Source: Drosophila pseudoobscura
Taxonomy: Eukaryota; Arthropoda; Insecta; Diptera; Drosophilidae
NCBI RefSeq assembly: GCF_009870125.1
Contig: NC_046679.1
Location: 1 to 64,000, forward strand
Reading direction: 5' to 3'
Length of the DNA: 64,000 nt
Of the stretch, positions 38,306 through 48,246 are shown in pieces (position 1 is the first letter of the stretch; every line of letters starts with the position of its first letter). The translations under genes were made by a program, and so were the position numbers. The notes beneath the pieces were generated by a model. The model saw only the letters and a program-made list of their open reading frames with translations. It made no database searches and was not told where the DNA came from.

Positions 38306-40792
38306 ATGACGAAAGGAATGGCCAGACGAGGGTCGAACAGACGCCACAGCGACGGCGGCAGAGCGGCCCGCAGAGGCGCCCTAGCAGCAGCAGCAGCAGC
38401 CAACAACATCAACACAAACACCGCCAATAGCAGCAGCAGCAGCAGAGCCCTCGGCGCAGGCGCCAACACCAACACCAACGCCCCAGCCAATACAGAGCGC
38501 CGACGCCACAGCCACCCACCGTGTGAGTACCCAGCCACTGCCATGGCCGATATATCCACGGCCACAGCCACTCCCCCCTCGAGCCCCGTAAAAACAGCAG
38601 CGCCAATACTGGCCATGCCCCTCCACTCCCGGCTGCATAGCGGCGAGCAATTCTGCTTCCGCCAGTGCCAGGAGGAGGTGGCACAAAGATGGGAGGCGGC
38701 AGCGTCGGCCGCCTCAGCAGCGCCAATACCAACAAAAATACCCACCGCAAATCCCGCAACTCCGCCAAATCCAAAAAACCCGCCAAACACAAAGGGAAAG
38801 GCCGATAGGACGCCGCTCTCGCTGCCGCTTTTCCCGCCTCTCACGCTCTCGAACATCCAAAACCGTTCGGGAGTAACGGGAGAGGGAGAAGACGGAGGAG
38901 AGCCGGCAAGCCGAAGCGCAGGAGCAGAGCGCCAAATCGGCCAACGGGCAGACACATACACATACACGAACGGATCGAACCCGTTGCGAATCGAACTTGG
39001 TTCGAGCTCGAGCAACGGGTCGATCCGAGCCATAGCCCAGCCAGCACATATACAACGACAAACAGCAACAAATACACAACCACAAACAGAGCCACAATCA
39101 CAGCCAATCCCAGCAACACCGAAACGACGCCGCGCCCTCATCGACAGTGGGAGTGACGATGAGGATGTGGCTGAGACAAAGCAGGCCAGAGGACGGGGCC
39201 GCCATCACCACCATCACCAGCAGCGGCTGCCAATCAAAAGGCCTATTAAGAAGAGGCAAACGATGGAGGAGCTGGAGGCCATTGTCCAGGAGCAGCTGAG
39301 GCAGCACGAGCTGCGGCAGCAACAACAGAGGCAGCAGAAACGGAAAACGAATACAGCCAACACCAACACAGTTGCCGATCCTGCTGCCCTGCCGCAATCT
39401 GCCCAACCAACACATGCCCCTGCCCCAGCCTCTGCCTCTGCCACTACTAATACTAATACTGACAATATCAATACAAATAATGACGCCAACGCAATTACAA
39501 ATACAAACACCAACACCGTCACCGCCACTAACACCAGCACCATCGCCACAACCAACACAACTACTGCCACTCCCAATACAAACACCCTTGCCATTGCCAA
39601 TGACATCCGGCACGGCGAGTTCGGGCATCAGCCTGTGGAAGACAGAGGGCTGAGGATCCTCATCCGAGGTCTTCCTCATTCCACGCCCTCTGACTGGTTC
39701 CGGGACAGCATGCAGGCCGAGGGGTACACGGTCCGGTATAGTCGGGCGATCACCGATCGGTTCGATCGCAGCCGCCAATTCAACCTCTTCGAGGCTGAGA
39801 TTGCCCCCAAACCGGACCGTGGCCAATACGAGGTGTTGAGGCTGCGACGCCTGGGTGGGAGGCCCGTCACGGTTGAGAGACTTGGAGTCTCCCGTGACCC
39901 TGCCCAGTGCCATCGATGTCAGGTGTTTGGCCACACCCGCGCATATTGTAGACGAGCTGCTGTTTGCATGAAATGCGCGGGTGGGCACCTGACGGCGGAG
40001 TGCAGCAAGCCAAGGGCTGCAAATCCCAAATGCGCCAACTGCCAGGGCGCTCACATCAGCTCATACAAGGGATGCCCATCCTTTAAGGCAGCCAGGCAGC
40101 GGCTCCTGGCCCACAGGGTCGCCAGGGAGGAGGAGCGTCGGAGACAGCAGCCACAGCCAAGCCAACAGCAACACCAGCCAATACAACGTCGCCAGCAGCA
40201 GCCACATCTACAGCCATTCCCAAATCGGCAGCAGCAACGCCAACACCAACCGGATCGGCAGCATCGGCAGCAGCATCGGTATGGCGACCAACATCCCCAG
40301 CCATCGACCAGGGGGCGCCAATACCAAAGGGACCAGCCGATGCAGCCGATCCCAGATCGTGCTCCGACGCCACGCCAACACCAGCAACAGCAGCGGCCAG
40401 CAGCTCAGTGCGATGGGAGCTGCGCTCAAAATCTGAAAAGTTATGTCGATAAAATTAGACAGCTGGAAGAAAAACTGGCAGCAATTACAACGAAAGTGAC
40501 AAACCTGCTGCAGGCAAGGGACGAGAGCACGGGAGGAGTGCCGCCACTTCGGACAACAGCAGCAGCAGCAGCATCCACACAGCCATCAACAAGACCAGCA
40601 CCAAATACGCACCATGACGCCGCAGCCATATCGGACTCTGAATCCGATATGGACTGCGCAGCAATTGAGGACGAGGATGACGACCAATGGACCGACCACG
40701 ATCCATTTGACGCGCTGGATGGCCTGGGCGAAATATGGAGGGCACAAATCGCCAGCGCACGCGAAAGCATGCGATCAGGCGGCGCCTATTGA
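38306..40792 (+). CDS. gag: Gag-like protein, 828 aa (E8)
   Basis: Protein appears the same as E6 although one other element (E7) lies between them. SSPVKT plus short-form insertion, E4-like middle, long C-terminus. The upstream leader differs from E6 and equals E1, so a recombination or conversion boundary lies near the start codon. Confidence 0.9.
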   Translation: MTKGMARRGSNRRHSDGGRAARRGALAAAAAANNINTNTANSSSSSRALGAGANTNTNAPANTERRRHSHPPCEYPATAMADISTATATPPSSPVKTAAPILAMPLHSRLHSGEQFCFRQCQEEVAQRWEAAASAASAAPIPTKIPTANPATPPNPKNPPNTKGKADRTPLSLPLFPPLTLSNIQNRSGVTGEGEDGGEPASRSAGAERQIGQRADTYTYTNGSNPLRIELGSSSSNGSIRAIAQPAHIQRQTATNTQPQTEPQSQPIPATPKRRRALIDSGSDDEDVAETKQARGRGRHHHHHQQRLPIKRPIKKRQTMEELEAIVQEQLRQHELRQQQQRQQKRKTNTANTNTVADPAALPQSAQPTHAPAPASASATTNTNTDNINTNNDANAITNTNTNTVTATNTSTIATTNTTTATPNTNTLAIANDIRHGEFGHQPVEDRGLRILIRGLPHSTPSDWFRDSMQAEGYTVRYSRAITDRFDRSRQFNLFEAEIAPKPDRGQYEVLRLRRLGGRPVTVERLGVSRDPAQCHRCQVFGHTRAYCRRAAVCMKCAGGHLTAECSKPRAANPKCANCQGAHISSYKGCPSFKAARQRLLAHRVAREEERRRQQPQPSQQQHQPIQRRQQQPHLQPFPNRQQQRQHQPDRQHRQQHRYGDQHPQPSTRGRQYQRDQPMQPIPDRAPTPRQHQQQQRPAAQCDGSCAQNLKSYVDKIRQLEEKLAAITTKVTNLLQARDESTGGVPPLRTTAAAAASTQPSTRPAPNTHHDAAAISDSESDMDCAAIEDEDDDQWTDHDPFDALDGLGEIWRAQIASARESMRSGGAY

Positions 40793-40822
40793 TGTGCCAA
40801 ATCGCCGACCCAGAGGCAGCCA

Positions 40823-42088
40823 CTGCAACTAAGAAAAAGACGTCAATACGGACAACAATGAAAAACGGCCAAAACACATGAAATCCACACGTACCTGCCA
40901 ATCATCAGACAGAGCTGATCACCAAGAAGCTGCCTCGCCACAATCATTGACAATTCCCTGCCAATTGGGCGGAAAAGGAGGCCTCTTTTGATGACGCTGC
41001 CACCACACCATGGCCGTGACGTCACGCCACTCCAAACAGACAGCAGCCATTCCAACGACGATGCAGATGCTGGCGCCTGCTGCCGCTCCGCTGGGTCGCA
41101 CCCGTCTCTCACGCCAATTATGTGAGGGCGGGATGGCCTGGTGTGGGGCCGCCGGACGCCAGCAAATCCTGCAAAAGAAAAAGGAGAAACAGGAGGGAGA
41201 AGCAGACTGCCAAAACACAAAATACTCACCTGCTGTTTTTCCGCCAACACCAACCAGACAAGGGTCGCCAGCAACAACATCCCAACGACGAAAGTACCTG
41301 CAAATAAACATAAATTAAAAACCAAAGCCAAAGCAAACACCTCATCTGGATGGCCGGACCAGTAGCCATTCAAACGCAAATACAAACTGATGACGAACGT
41401 GGCCGAGGAGGCCAGGTCAATCCACCTGACAGCGCATCCTGGTGGCCGGACCAGCAGCCACTCGGATGCGGCCAATCAACAAAATCGACAACGTATCCTG
41501 GTGGTCGGACCAGCAGCCACTTGGATGCGGCCAATAACACGACTTGTTGGCATCACATTTCGATGCCAACGCCAACACACTGGACAATGCATCTCGGGTG
41601 GCCGGACCAGTGCCACTCGATGGGATGCGCCATCTCCACCTGACAGATGCAACGTGGGCGGCCGGACTAGAGCCGCTCGCCATCTCCATCATTGCCCACG
41701 ATGCACGCCAACACCATGAATCCAGCCAGCCAATAAACAACACACAGGGGGACAACAGAGCCGGCCGGTATACAGCGCAATGTTCGCATTGCTTTTGTTA
41801 TGCCCGCCGGTGCTCCGTTGTTTGTCCTCCTGTTAGAAATAAAATAAATATGATTAATATGTTTATATGTTGTAAATGTATGTCAATTATTGTTTATTTT
41901 ACCTTGTCTGCATCAATGTTTTTGTTGTAGATGTCAATCCTGTTGTTTTCTGTAGTTTTGCATGTCCGTAGATAGTTTTGTCCATAGTTTTAGTTACTTG
42001 CCTGTGATATTAGAAATAAGTTTTTGTAAATTAATGTAGTTTTTGTAGTTAATTGTATATTATTAGTAGTTTTTGATTAGTTTATTAC
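40823..42088 (-). other. E8: candidate antisense introns (four)
   Basis: Minus strand: 40823-40894, 41169-41229, 41830-41902, 42002-42088. Confidence 0.6.
41347..41821 (+). repeat. E8 3' UTR: GGCCGGACCAG repeats plus hairpin
   Basis: Repeats 41347-41681; hairpin 41752-41821, as E4 and E6. Confidence 0.6.
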
Positions 42089-42181
42089 CTTTTTCCTCTT
42101 CTTCCCCACCTATCTTCCATTCCCATATTCCCCTTGACATGTGGTATCACAAAAAATACCACGCAAATACCAGACCATTGA

Positions 42182-42814
42182 CCGATAACACACAAAAGCC
42201 ATTTCAAATTCAAATGCATTTATCAATGCCAAGTGTGTTATCGGCCGCCAACTTCGGCAATTTACGCCCAGCCAATTCCACACCCACCCCCACCCACCAC
42301 CATAAATGCCACTAAAAATCCAAATGAGGCTGAGCAGGACCAAAATTAACACTGCCAGCCATCGCCATTCTGCCACACGCCCCAACAAAGCCACTTCAAC
42401 CCCCACAAGATGCTATGCGGTCGTCTCTTCGGAGCTACACGCGCCCGGATCTTACGATCCGGAAGTTTAAAGTATCCGGGCGGTTATACGGGAGCAGGCA
42501 TTTTTCCCCTTCCCATCCCATCCCCTTACAACAGAGCAGCCAATACAAAAAACACAGAGAAAACATAAGACATGAGCCATTGCCAACAACAAACACACAG
42601 CCACTAATGCAAACAGCCAATAAAATTTTCATTGCCTACTTGTCGGTGCTGCTGCCCTCGGACCATTTTCATCTCACTCAATATTGGGGTGTGTGAAAGT
42701 GGAACCGGGGGTGAGAGCACCGGTAAATGACGATCGGCGATCGGGTCTCTCGAGTGTGGAGAGCATGGGAGTTGGCGGACACATGAGTGTTCCACCATGA
42801 ACCTCGTCCAGGCC
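42182..42814 (+). promoter_or_regulatory. E8 3'-terminal regulatory region (drives E9)
   Basis: Inverted repeat 42182-42193/42233-42244, hairpin 42443-42481 (TTTAAAG), G4 motif 42506-42525. Confidence 0.55.
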
Positions 42815-42859
42815 ACTCTCATCTCATCCGCCCGCTCGAGAGGTTGTGATCGTCGGACG
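42815..42859 (+). promoter_or_regulatory. E9 start: single tag module (TTGTG variant)
   Basis: Direct junction, no spacer. Confidence 0.55.
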
Positions 42860-43085
42860 TGCCATCACCGTTTTTTTTTCGTGTCGTCTTTGCCGTGTCG
42901 CCATTTCCGTTGTGTTTTTCTGTGTTGCGCCCTGTTTTCTTTTTGTGCTGTCTGTCGTGTGCCGTGCCGTGCTGTGCCGTGCCCCCCCCGCTGACATGAC
43001 AAAAAGTCCCTCCCCCCCCACCACCACCGCTACTACTACTACCGACAAGCTTTCTGCTCCCCAATAAAATTTAACAATAATTTAG

Positions 43086-43180
43086 ATACACAAACTAAAT
43101 AGAAATATACACAAACTAAATAGAGTTACACAAACTAAATAGAGTTACACAAACCAAATAGAAATACACAAACCAAATAG
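43086..43180 (+). repeat. E9 5' UTR minisatellite, 5 units
   Basis: Unit order as in E4. Confidence 0.75.
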
Positions 43181-43292
43181 AGAAAACTGTGTAAAGAGAA
43201 GAAAGTGCCAATAAATGACCAAAAAACAAAGAACCAATTAAGTGCAATTAATTTAACAAACGGTAAAGGGACCAACAACAGCAACAACAACA

Positions 43293-45773
43293 ATGACGAA
43301 AGGAATGGCCAGACGAGGGTCGAACAGACGCCACAGCGACGGCGGCAGAGCGGCCCGCAGAGGCGCCCTAGCAGCAGCAGCAGCAGCCAACAACATCAAC
43401 ACAAACACCGCCAATAGCAGCAGCAGCAGCAGAGCCCTCGGCGCAGGCGCCAACACCAACATAAACGCCCCAGCCAATACAGAGCGCCGACGCCACAGCC
43501 ACCCACCGTGTGAGTACCCAGCCACTGCCATGGCCGACATATCCACGGCCACAGCCACTCCCCCCTCGAGCCCCATAAAAACAGCAGCGCCAATACTGGC
43601 CATGCCCCTCCACTCCCGGCTGCATAGCGGCGAGCAATTCTGCTTCCGCCAGTGCCAGGAGGAGGTGGCACAAAGATGGGAGGCGGCAGCGTCGGCCGCC
43701 TCAGCAGCGCCAATACCAACAAAAATACCCACCGCAAATCCCGCAACTCCGCCAAATCCAAAAAACCCGCCAAACACAAAGGGAAAGGCCGATAGGACGC
43801 CGCTCTCGCTGCCGCTTTTCCCGCCTCTCACGCTCTCGAACATCCAAAACCGTTCGGGAGTAACGGGAGAGGGAGAAGACGGAGGAGAGCCGGCAAGCCG
43901 AAGCGCAGGAGCAGAGCGCCAAATCGGCCAACGGGCAGACACATACACATACACGAACGGATCGAACCCGTTGCGAATCGAACTTGGTTCGAGCTCGAGC
44001 AACGGGTCGATCCGAGCCATAGCCCAGCCAGCACATATACAACGACAAACAGCAACAAATACACAACCACAAACAGAGCCACAATCACAGCCAATCCCAC
44101 CAACACCGAAACGACGCCGCGCCCTCATCGATAGTGGGAGTGACGATGAGGATGTGGCTGAGACGAAGCAGGCCAGAAGACGGGGCCGCCATCACCACCA
44201 ACACCAGCAGCGGCTGCCAATCAAAAGGCCTATTAAGAAGAGGCAAACGATGGAGGAGCTGGAGGCCATTGTCCAGGAGCAGCTGAGGCAGCACGAGCTG
44301 CGGCAGCAACAACAGAGGCAGCAGAAACGGAAAACGAATACAGCCAACACCAACACAGTTGCCGATCCTGCTGCCCTGCCGCAATCTGCCCAACCAACAC
44401 ATGCCCCTGCCCCTGCCTCTGCCTCTGCCACTACTAATACTGACAATATCAACACAAATAATGACGCCAACGCAATTACAAATACAAACACCAACACCGT
44501 CACCGCCACTAACACCAACACCATCGCCACAACCAACACAACTACTGCCACTCCCAATACACACACCCTTGCCATTGCCAATGACGTCTGGCACGGCGAG
44601 TTCGGGCATCAGCCTGTGGAAGACAGAGGGCTGAGGATCCTCATCCGAGGTCTTCCTCATTCCACGCCCTCTGTCTGGTTCCGGGACTGCATGCAGGCCG
44701 AGGGGTACACGGTTCGGTTTGTAAGGGCAATCACCGATCGGTTCGATCGCAGCCGCCAATTCAACCTCTTTGAGGCTGAGATTGCCCCCAAACCGGACCG
44801 TGGCCAATACGAGGTGTTGAGGCTGCGACGCCTGGGTGGGAGGCCCGTCACGGTTGAGAGACTTGGAGTCTCCCGTGACCCTGCCCAGTGCCATCGATGT
44901 CAGGTGTTTGGCCACACCCGCGCATATTGTAGACGAGCTACTGTCTGCATGAAATGCGCGGGTGGGCACCTGACGGCGGAGTGCAGCAAGCCAAGGGCTG
45001 CAAATCCCAAATGCGCCAACTGCCAGGGCCAGCACATCAGCTCATACAAGGGATGCCCATCCTTTAAGGCAGCCAGGCAGCGGCTCCTGGCCCACAGGGT
45101 CGCCAGGGAGGAGGAGCGTCGGAGACAGCAGCCACAGCCAAGCCAACAGCAACACCAGCCAATACAACGTCGCCAGCAGCAGCCACATCTACAGCCATTC
45201 CCAAATCGGCAGCAGCAACGCCAACACCAACCGGATCGGCAGCATCGGCAGCAGCATCGGTATGGCGACCAACATCCCCAGCCATCGACCAGGGGGCGCC
45301 AATACCAAAGGGTCCAGCCGATGCAGCCGATCCCAGATCGTGCTCCGACGCCACGCCAACACCAGCAGCAGCAGCGGCCAGCAGCTCAGTGCGATGGGAG
45401 CTGTGCCCATAATCTGAAAAGATATGCGGGAAAAATTAGAGAGCTGGAGGAAAAGCTGGCAGCAATTACAACACAATTGACAAACCTGCTGCAGGCAAGG
45501 GACGAGAGCACGGGAGGAGTGCCGCCACAACGGACAACAACAGCAGCAGCAGCATCCACACAGCCATCACCAAGACCAGCAGCAAATACGCACCATGACG
45601 CCGCAGCCATATCGGACTCTGAATCCGATATGGACTGCGCAGCAATTAACGACGAGGATGACGACGAATGGACCGACCACGATCCATTTGACGCGCTGGA
45701 TGGCCTGGGCGAAATATGGAGGGCACAAATCGCCAGCGCACGCGAAAGCATGCGTTCGGGCGGTGCCTACTGA
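43293..45773 (+). CDS. gag: Gag-like protein, 826 aa (E9)
   Basis: Short-form insertion. Private changes: GRHHHQHQQR, a shorter Asn-Thr tract (TTNTDNINTN), DVWHGEF, RRATVCMKC between knuckles 1 and 2, AAINDEDDDEW in the acidic tail. Third knuckle CQGQHISSYKGC. The coiled coil is E1-like (CAHNLKRYAGKIRELEEKL) but the C-terminus is the long form with EIWRAQIASARESMRS, a combination seen only here. Confidence 0.9.
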   Translation: MTKGMARRGSNRRHSDGGRAARRGALAAAAAANNINTNTANSSSSSRALGAGANTNINAPANTERRRHSHPPCEYPATAMADISTATATPPSSPIKTAAPILAMPLHSRLHSGEQFCFRQCQEEVAQRWEAAASAASAAPIPTKIPTANPATPPNPKNPPNTKGKADRTPLSLPLFPPLTLSNIQNRSGVTGEGEDGGEPASRSAGAERQIGQRADTYTYTNGSNPLRIELGSSSSNGSIRAIAQPAHIQRQTATNTQPQTEPQSQPIPPTPKRRRALIDSGSDDEDVAETKQARRRGRHHHQHQQRLPIKRPIKKRQTMEELEAIVQEQLRQHELRQQQQRQQKRKTNTANTNTVADPAALPQSAQPTHAPAPASASATTNTDNINTNNDANAITNTNTNTVTATNTNTIATTNTTTATPNTHTLAIANDVWHGEFGHQPVEDRGLRILIRGLPHSTPSVWFRDCMQAEGYTVRFVRAITDRFDRSRQFNLFEAEIAPKPDRGQYEVLRLRRLGGRPVTVERLGVSRDPAQCHRCQVFGHTRAYCRRATVCMKCAGGHLTAECSKPRAANPKCANCQGQHISSYKGCPSFKAARQRLLAHRVAREEERRRQQPQPSQQQHQPIQRRQQQPHLQPFPNRQQQRQHQPDRQHRQQHRYGDQHPQPSTRGRQYQRVQPMQPIPDRAPTPRQHQQQQRPAAQCDGSCAHNLKRYAGKIRELEEKLAAITTQLTNLLQARDESTGGVPPQRTTTAAAASTQPSPRPAANTHHDAAAISDSESDMDCAAINDEDDDEWTDHDPFDALDGLGEIWRAQIASARESMRSGGAY

Positions 45774-45803
45774 TGTGCCCAATCGTCGTTCCCGAGACAG
45801 CCA

Positions 45804-46890
45804 CTGCAATGAGGAGAAAGACGTCAATACAGACAACAACGAAAAACGGCCAAAACAGACGAAATCCACACGTACCTGCCAATCAACAGACAGAGCTGAC
45901 CATCAAGAAGCTGCCTCGCCACCAATACTGACAATTCCTGCCAAATGGGCGGAAAAGGAGGCCCCTTTTTGATGGCGCTGCCACCACACCATGGCCGCGA
46001 CGTCAGCAGCCATTCCAACGACGATGCAGATGCTGACGCCTGTTGCCGCTCCATTGGGTCACACCCGTCTCTCACGCCAATTATGTGAGGGCGGGATGGC
46101 CTGGTGTGGGGCCGCCGGACGCCAGCAAATCCTGCAAAAGAAGGATGACCATGAAGGAGGCTGCCAATAAAAGCACAAATACTCACCTGCAAACGTCTTC
46201 ACGCCAACACCAACCAGACAAGGGTCGCCAGCAACAACATCCAAATGACAACAAGTACCTGCAAATAAACTCATATTAAAAACCAAAGCCAAAGCAAACA
46301 CCTCATCTGGATGGCCGGACCAGCAGCCATTCAAAACGCAAATACAAACTGATGACGAACGTGGCCGAGGAGGCCAGGCCAATCCAACTGGCAGCGCATT
46401 CTGGTGGCCGGACCAGCAGCCACTCGGATGCGGCCAATCAACAAAATCGACAACGCATCCTGGTGGCCGGACCAGCAGCCACTTTGATGCGGCCAATAAC
46501 ACAAATCGATGGCATCACATTTCAATGCCAATGCCAATGCCAACGACAATGCAGTTGGGTGGCCGGACCAGTGCCACTCGATTGCAGCAGCCAACACCTA
46601 CCAGCGACAGATGCAACGTGGGCGGCCGGAACAGAGCCGCTCGCCAACAACACCATCAGAGCCCACGATGCACGCCATTCCCAAGTCCAGCCATCGCCAC
46701 TAAAGATCCAGATGGTGACACTAATCCTGCACAGGGGGACAACGGAGCCGGCCGGTATGCGGCGCAATGTTCTGCATTGCGTTTGCCATGCTGGCCGGTG
46801 CTTTGTTGTAGTTGTCCTCCTGCTAAAAATAAATGATATTTAAGTATGTTTATTGTTGTGTAAATGTATTGTAATTATTGTTTGTTTTAC
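45804..46890 (-). other. E9: candidate antisense introns (three)
   Basis: Minus strand: 45804-45875, 46132-46186, 46820-46890. The third has the intact GCAG acceptor that E1 lacks. Confidence 0.6.
46307..46809 (+). repeat. E9 3' UTR: GGCCGGACCAG repeats plus hairpin
   Basis: Repeats 46307-46645; class II hairpin 46739-46809. Confidence 0.65.
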
Positions 46891-47109
46891 CTTGTATATA
46901 TCTCTGTAGTTTTGTAGTCCTTATTTGTAGTAATTGTAGATAGATTGTCCTTAGCTGTAATGTAATTTAATTAATTTTAGTTATTTATTCTAGCATATTT
47001 ACCTTTCTTCTTCTTCTTCTTTCCCAACTATCACCCATTCCCAAATACCTGACAAGTGGCAACGCCATTAATGACCAAAATATACCACGCCAATTAGGAA
47101 AATACCGCG

Positions 47110-47743
47110 CCGATAACACACAAAAAGCCATTTCAAATTCAAATGCATTTATCAATGCCAAGTGTGTTATCGGCCGCCAACTTCGGCAATTATGCCCAGC
47201 CAATCCCACACCCACCCCACCCCACCCAATTCAAATGCCACTAAAATCCAAATGAGGCTGAGCAGGATTAAAACGAACACTGCCAGCCATCGCCACTCTG
47301 CCACACGCCCCAACAAAGCCACTTCAACCCCCACAAGATGCTATGCGGTCGTCTCTTCGGAGCTACACGCGCCCGGATCTTACGATCCGGAAGTTTAAAG
47401 TATCCGGGCGGTTATACGGGAGCAGGCATTTTCCCCTTCCCATCCCATCCCCTTACAACAGAGCAGCCAATACAAAAAGCACAGAGAAAACATAAGACAT
47501 GAGCCATTTGCCAACAACAAACACACAGCCACTAAAACAAACAGCCATTGCAAATTTTCATTGCCTACTTGTCGGTGCTGCTGCCCTCGGACCATTTTCA
47601 TCTCACTCAATATTGGGGTGTGTGAAAGTGGAACCGGGGGTGAGAGCACCGGTAAAAGACGATCGGCGATCGGGTCTCTCGAGTGTGGAGAGCATGGGAG
47701 TTGGCGGACACATGAGTGTTCCACCATGAACCTCGTCCAGGCC
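47110..47743 (+). promoter_or_regulatory. E9 3'-terminal regulatory region (drives E10)
   Basis: Inverted repeat 47110-47121/47162-47173, hairpin 47371-47409 (TTTAAAG), G4 motif 47433-47452. Confidence 0.55.
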
Positions 47744-47788
47744 ACTCTCATCTCATCCGCCCGCTCGAGAGGTCGCGATCGTCGGACG
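47744..47788 (+). promoter_or_regulatory. E10 start: single tag module (TCGCG variant)
   Basis: Direct junction to GTGCCATC, as at E1; here the collapse point lies downstream of the TCGCG/TTGTG difference. Confidence 0.55.
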
Positions 47789-48013
47789 TGCCATCACCGT
47801 TTTTTCGTGTCGTCTTTGCCGTGTCGCCATTTCCGTTGTGTTTTTCTGTGTTGCGCCCTGTTTTTTCTTTTTGTGCTGTCTGTCGTGTGCCGTGCCGTGC
47901 TGTGCCGTGCCCCCTCCGCTGACATGACAAAAAGTCCCCTCCCCCCCACCACCACCGCTACTACTACTACCGACAAGCTTTCTGCTCCCCAATAAAAATT
48001 AACAATAATTTAG

Positions 48014-48130
48014 ATACACAAACTAAATAGAAATATACACAAACTAAATAGAAATATACACAAACCAAATAGAGTTACACAAACCAAATAGAGTTACACA
48101 AACCAAATAGAAATACACAAACTAAATAGA
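48014..48130 (+). repeat. E10 5' UTR minisatellite, 6 units
   Basis: Mixed ATAGAAATAT and ATAGAGTT linkers. Confidence 0.75.
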
Positions 48131-48246
48131 GAAAACTGTGTAAAGAGAAGAAAGTGCCAATAAATGACCAAAAAAACAAAGAACCAATTAAGTGCAATTA
48201 ATTTAACAAACGGTAAAGGGACCAAACACCAGCAACAACAACAACA

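Larger units (their letters stand above)
37761..42814 (+). mobile_element. E8: complete gag-only element, near twin of E6
   Basis: 5054 bp. Its 5' UTR minisatellite and leader match E1; gag and 3' UTR match E6. Confidence 0.85.
42815..47743 (+). mobile_element. E9: complete gag-only element
   Basis: 4929 bp. Insertion-type gag, class II 3' UTR; from just after gag to about 47200 it follows E1 closely (offset 40050). Confidence 0.85.
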
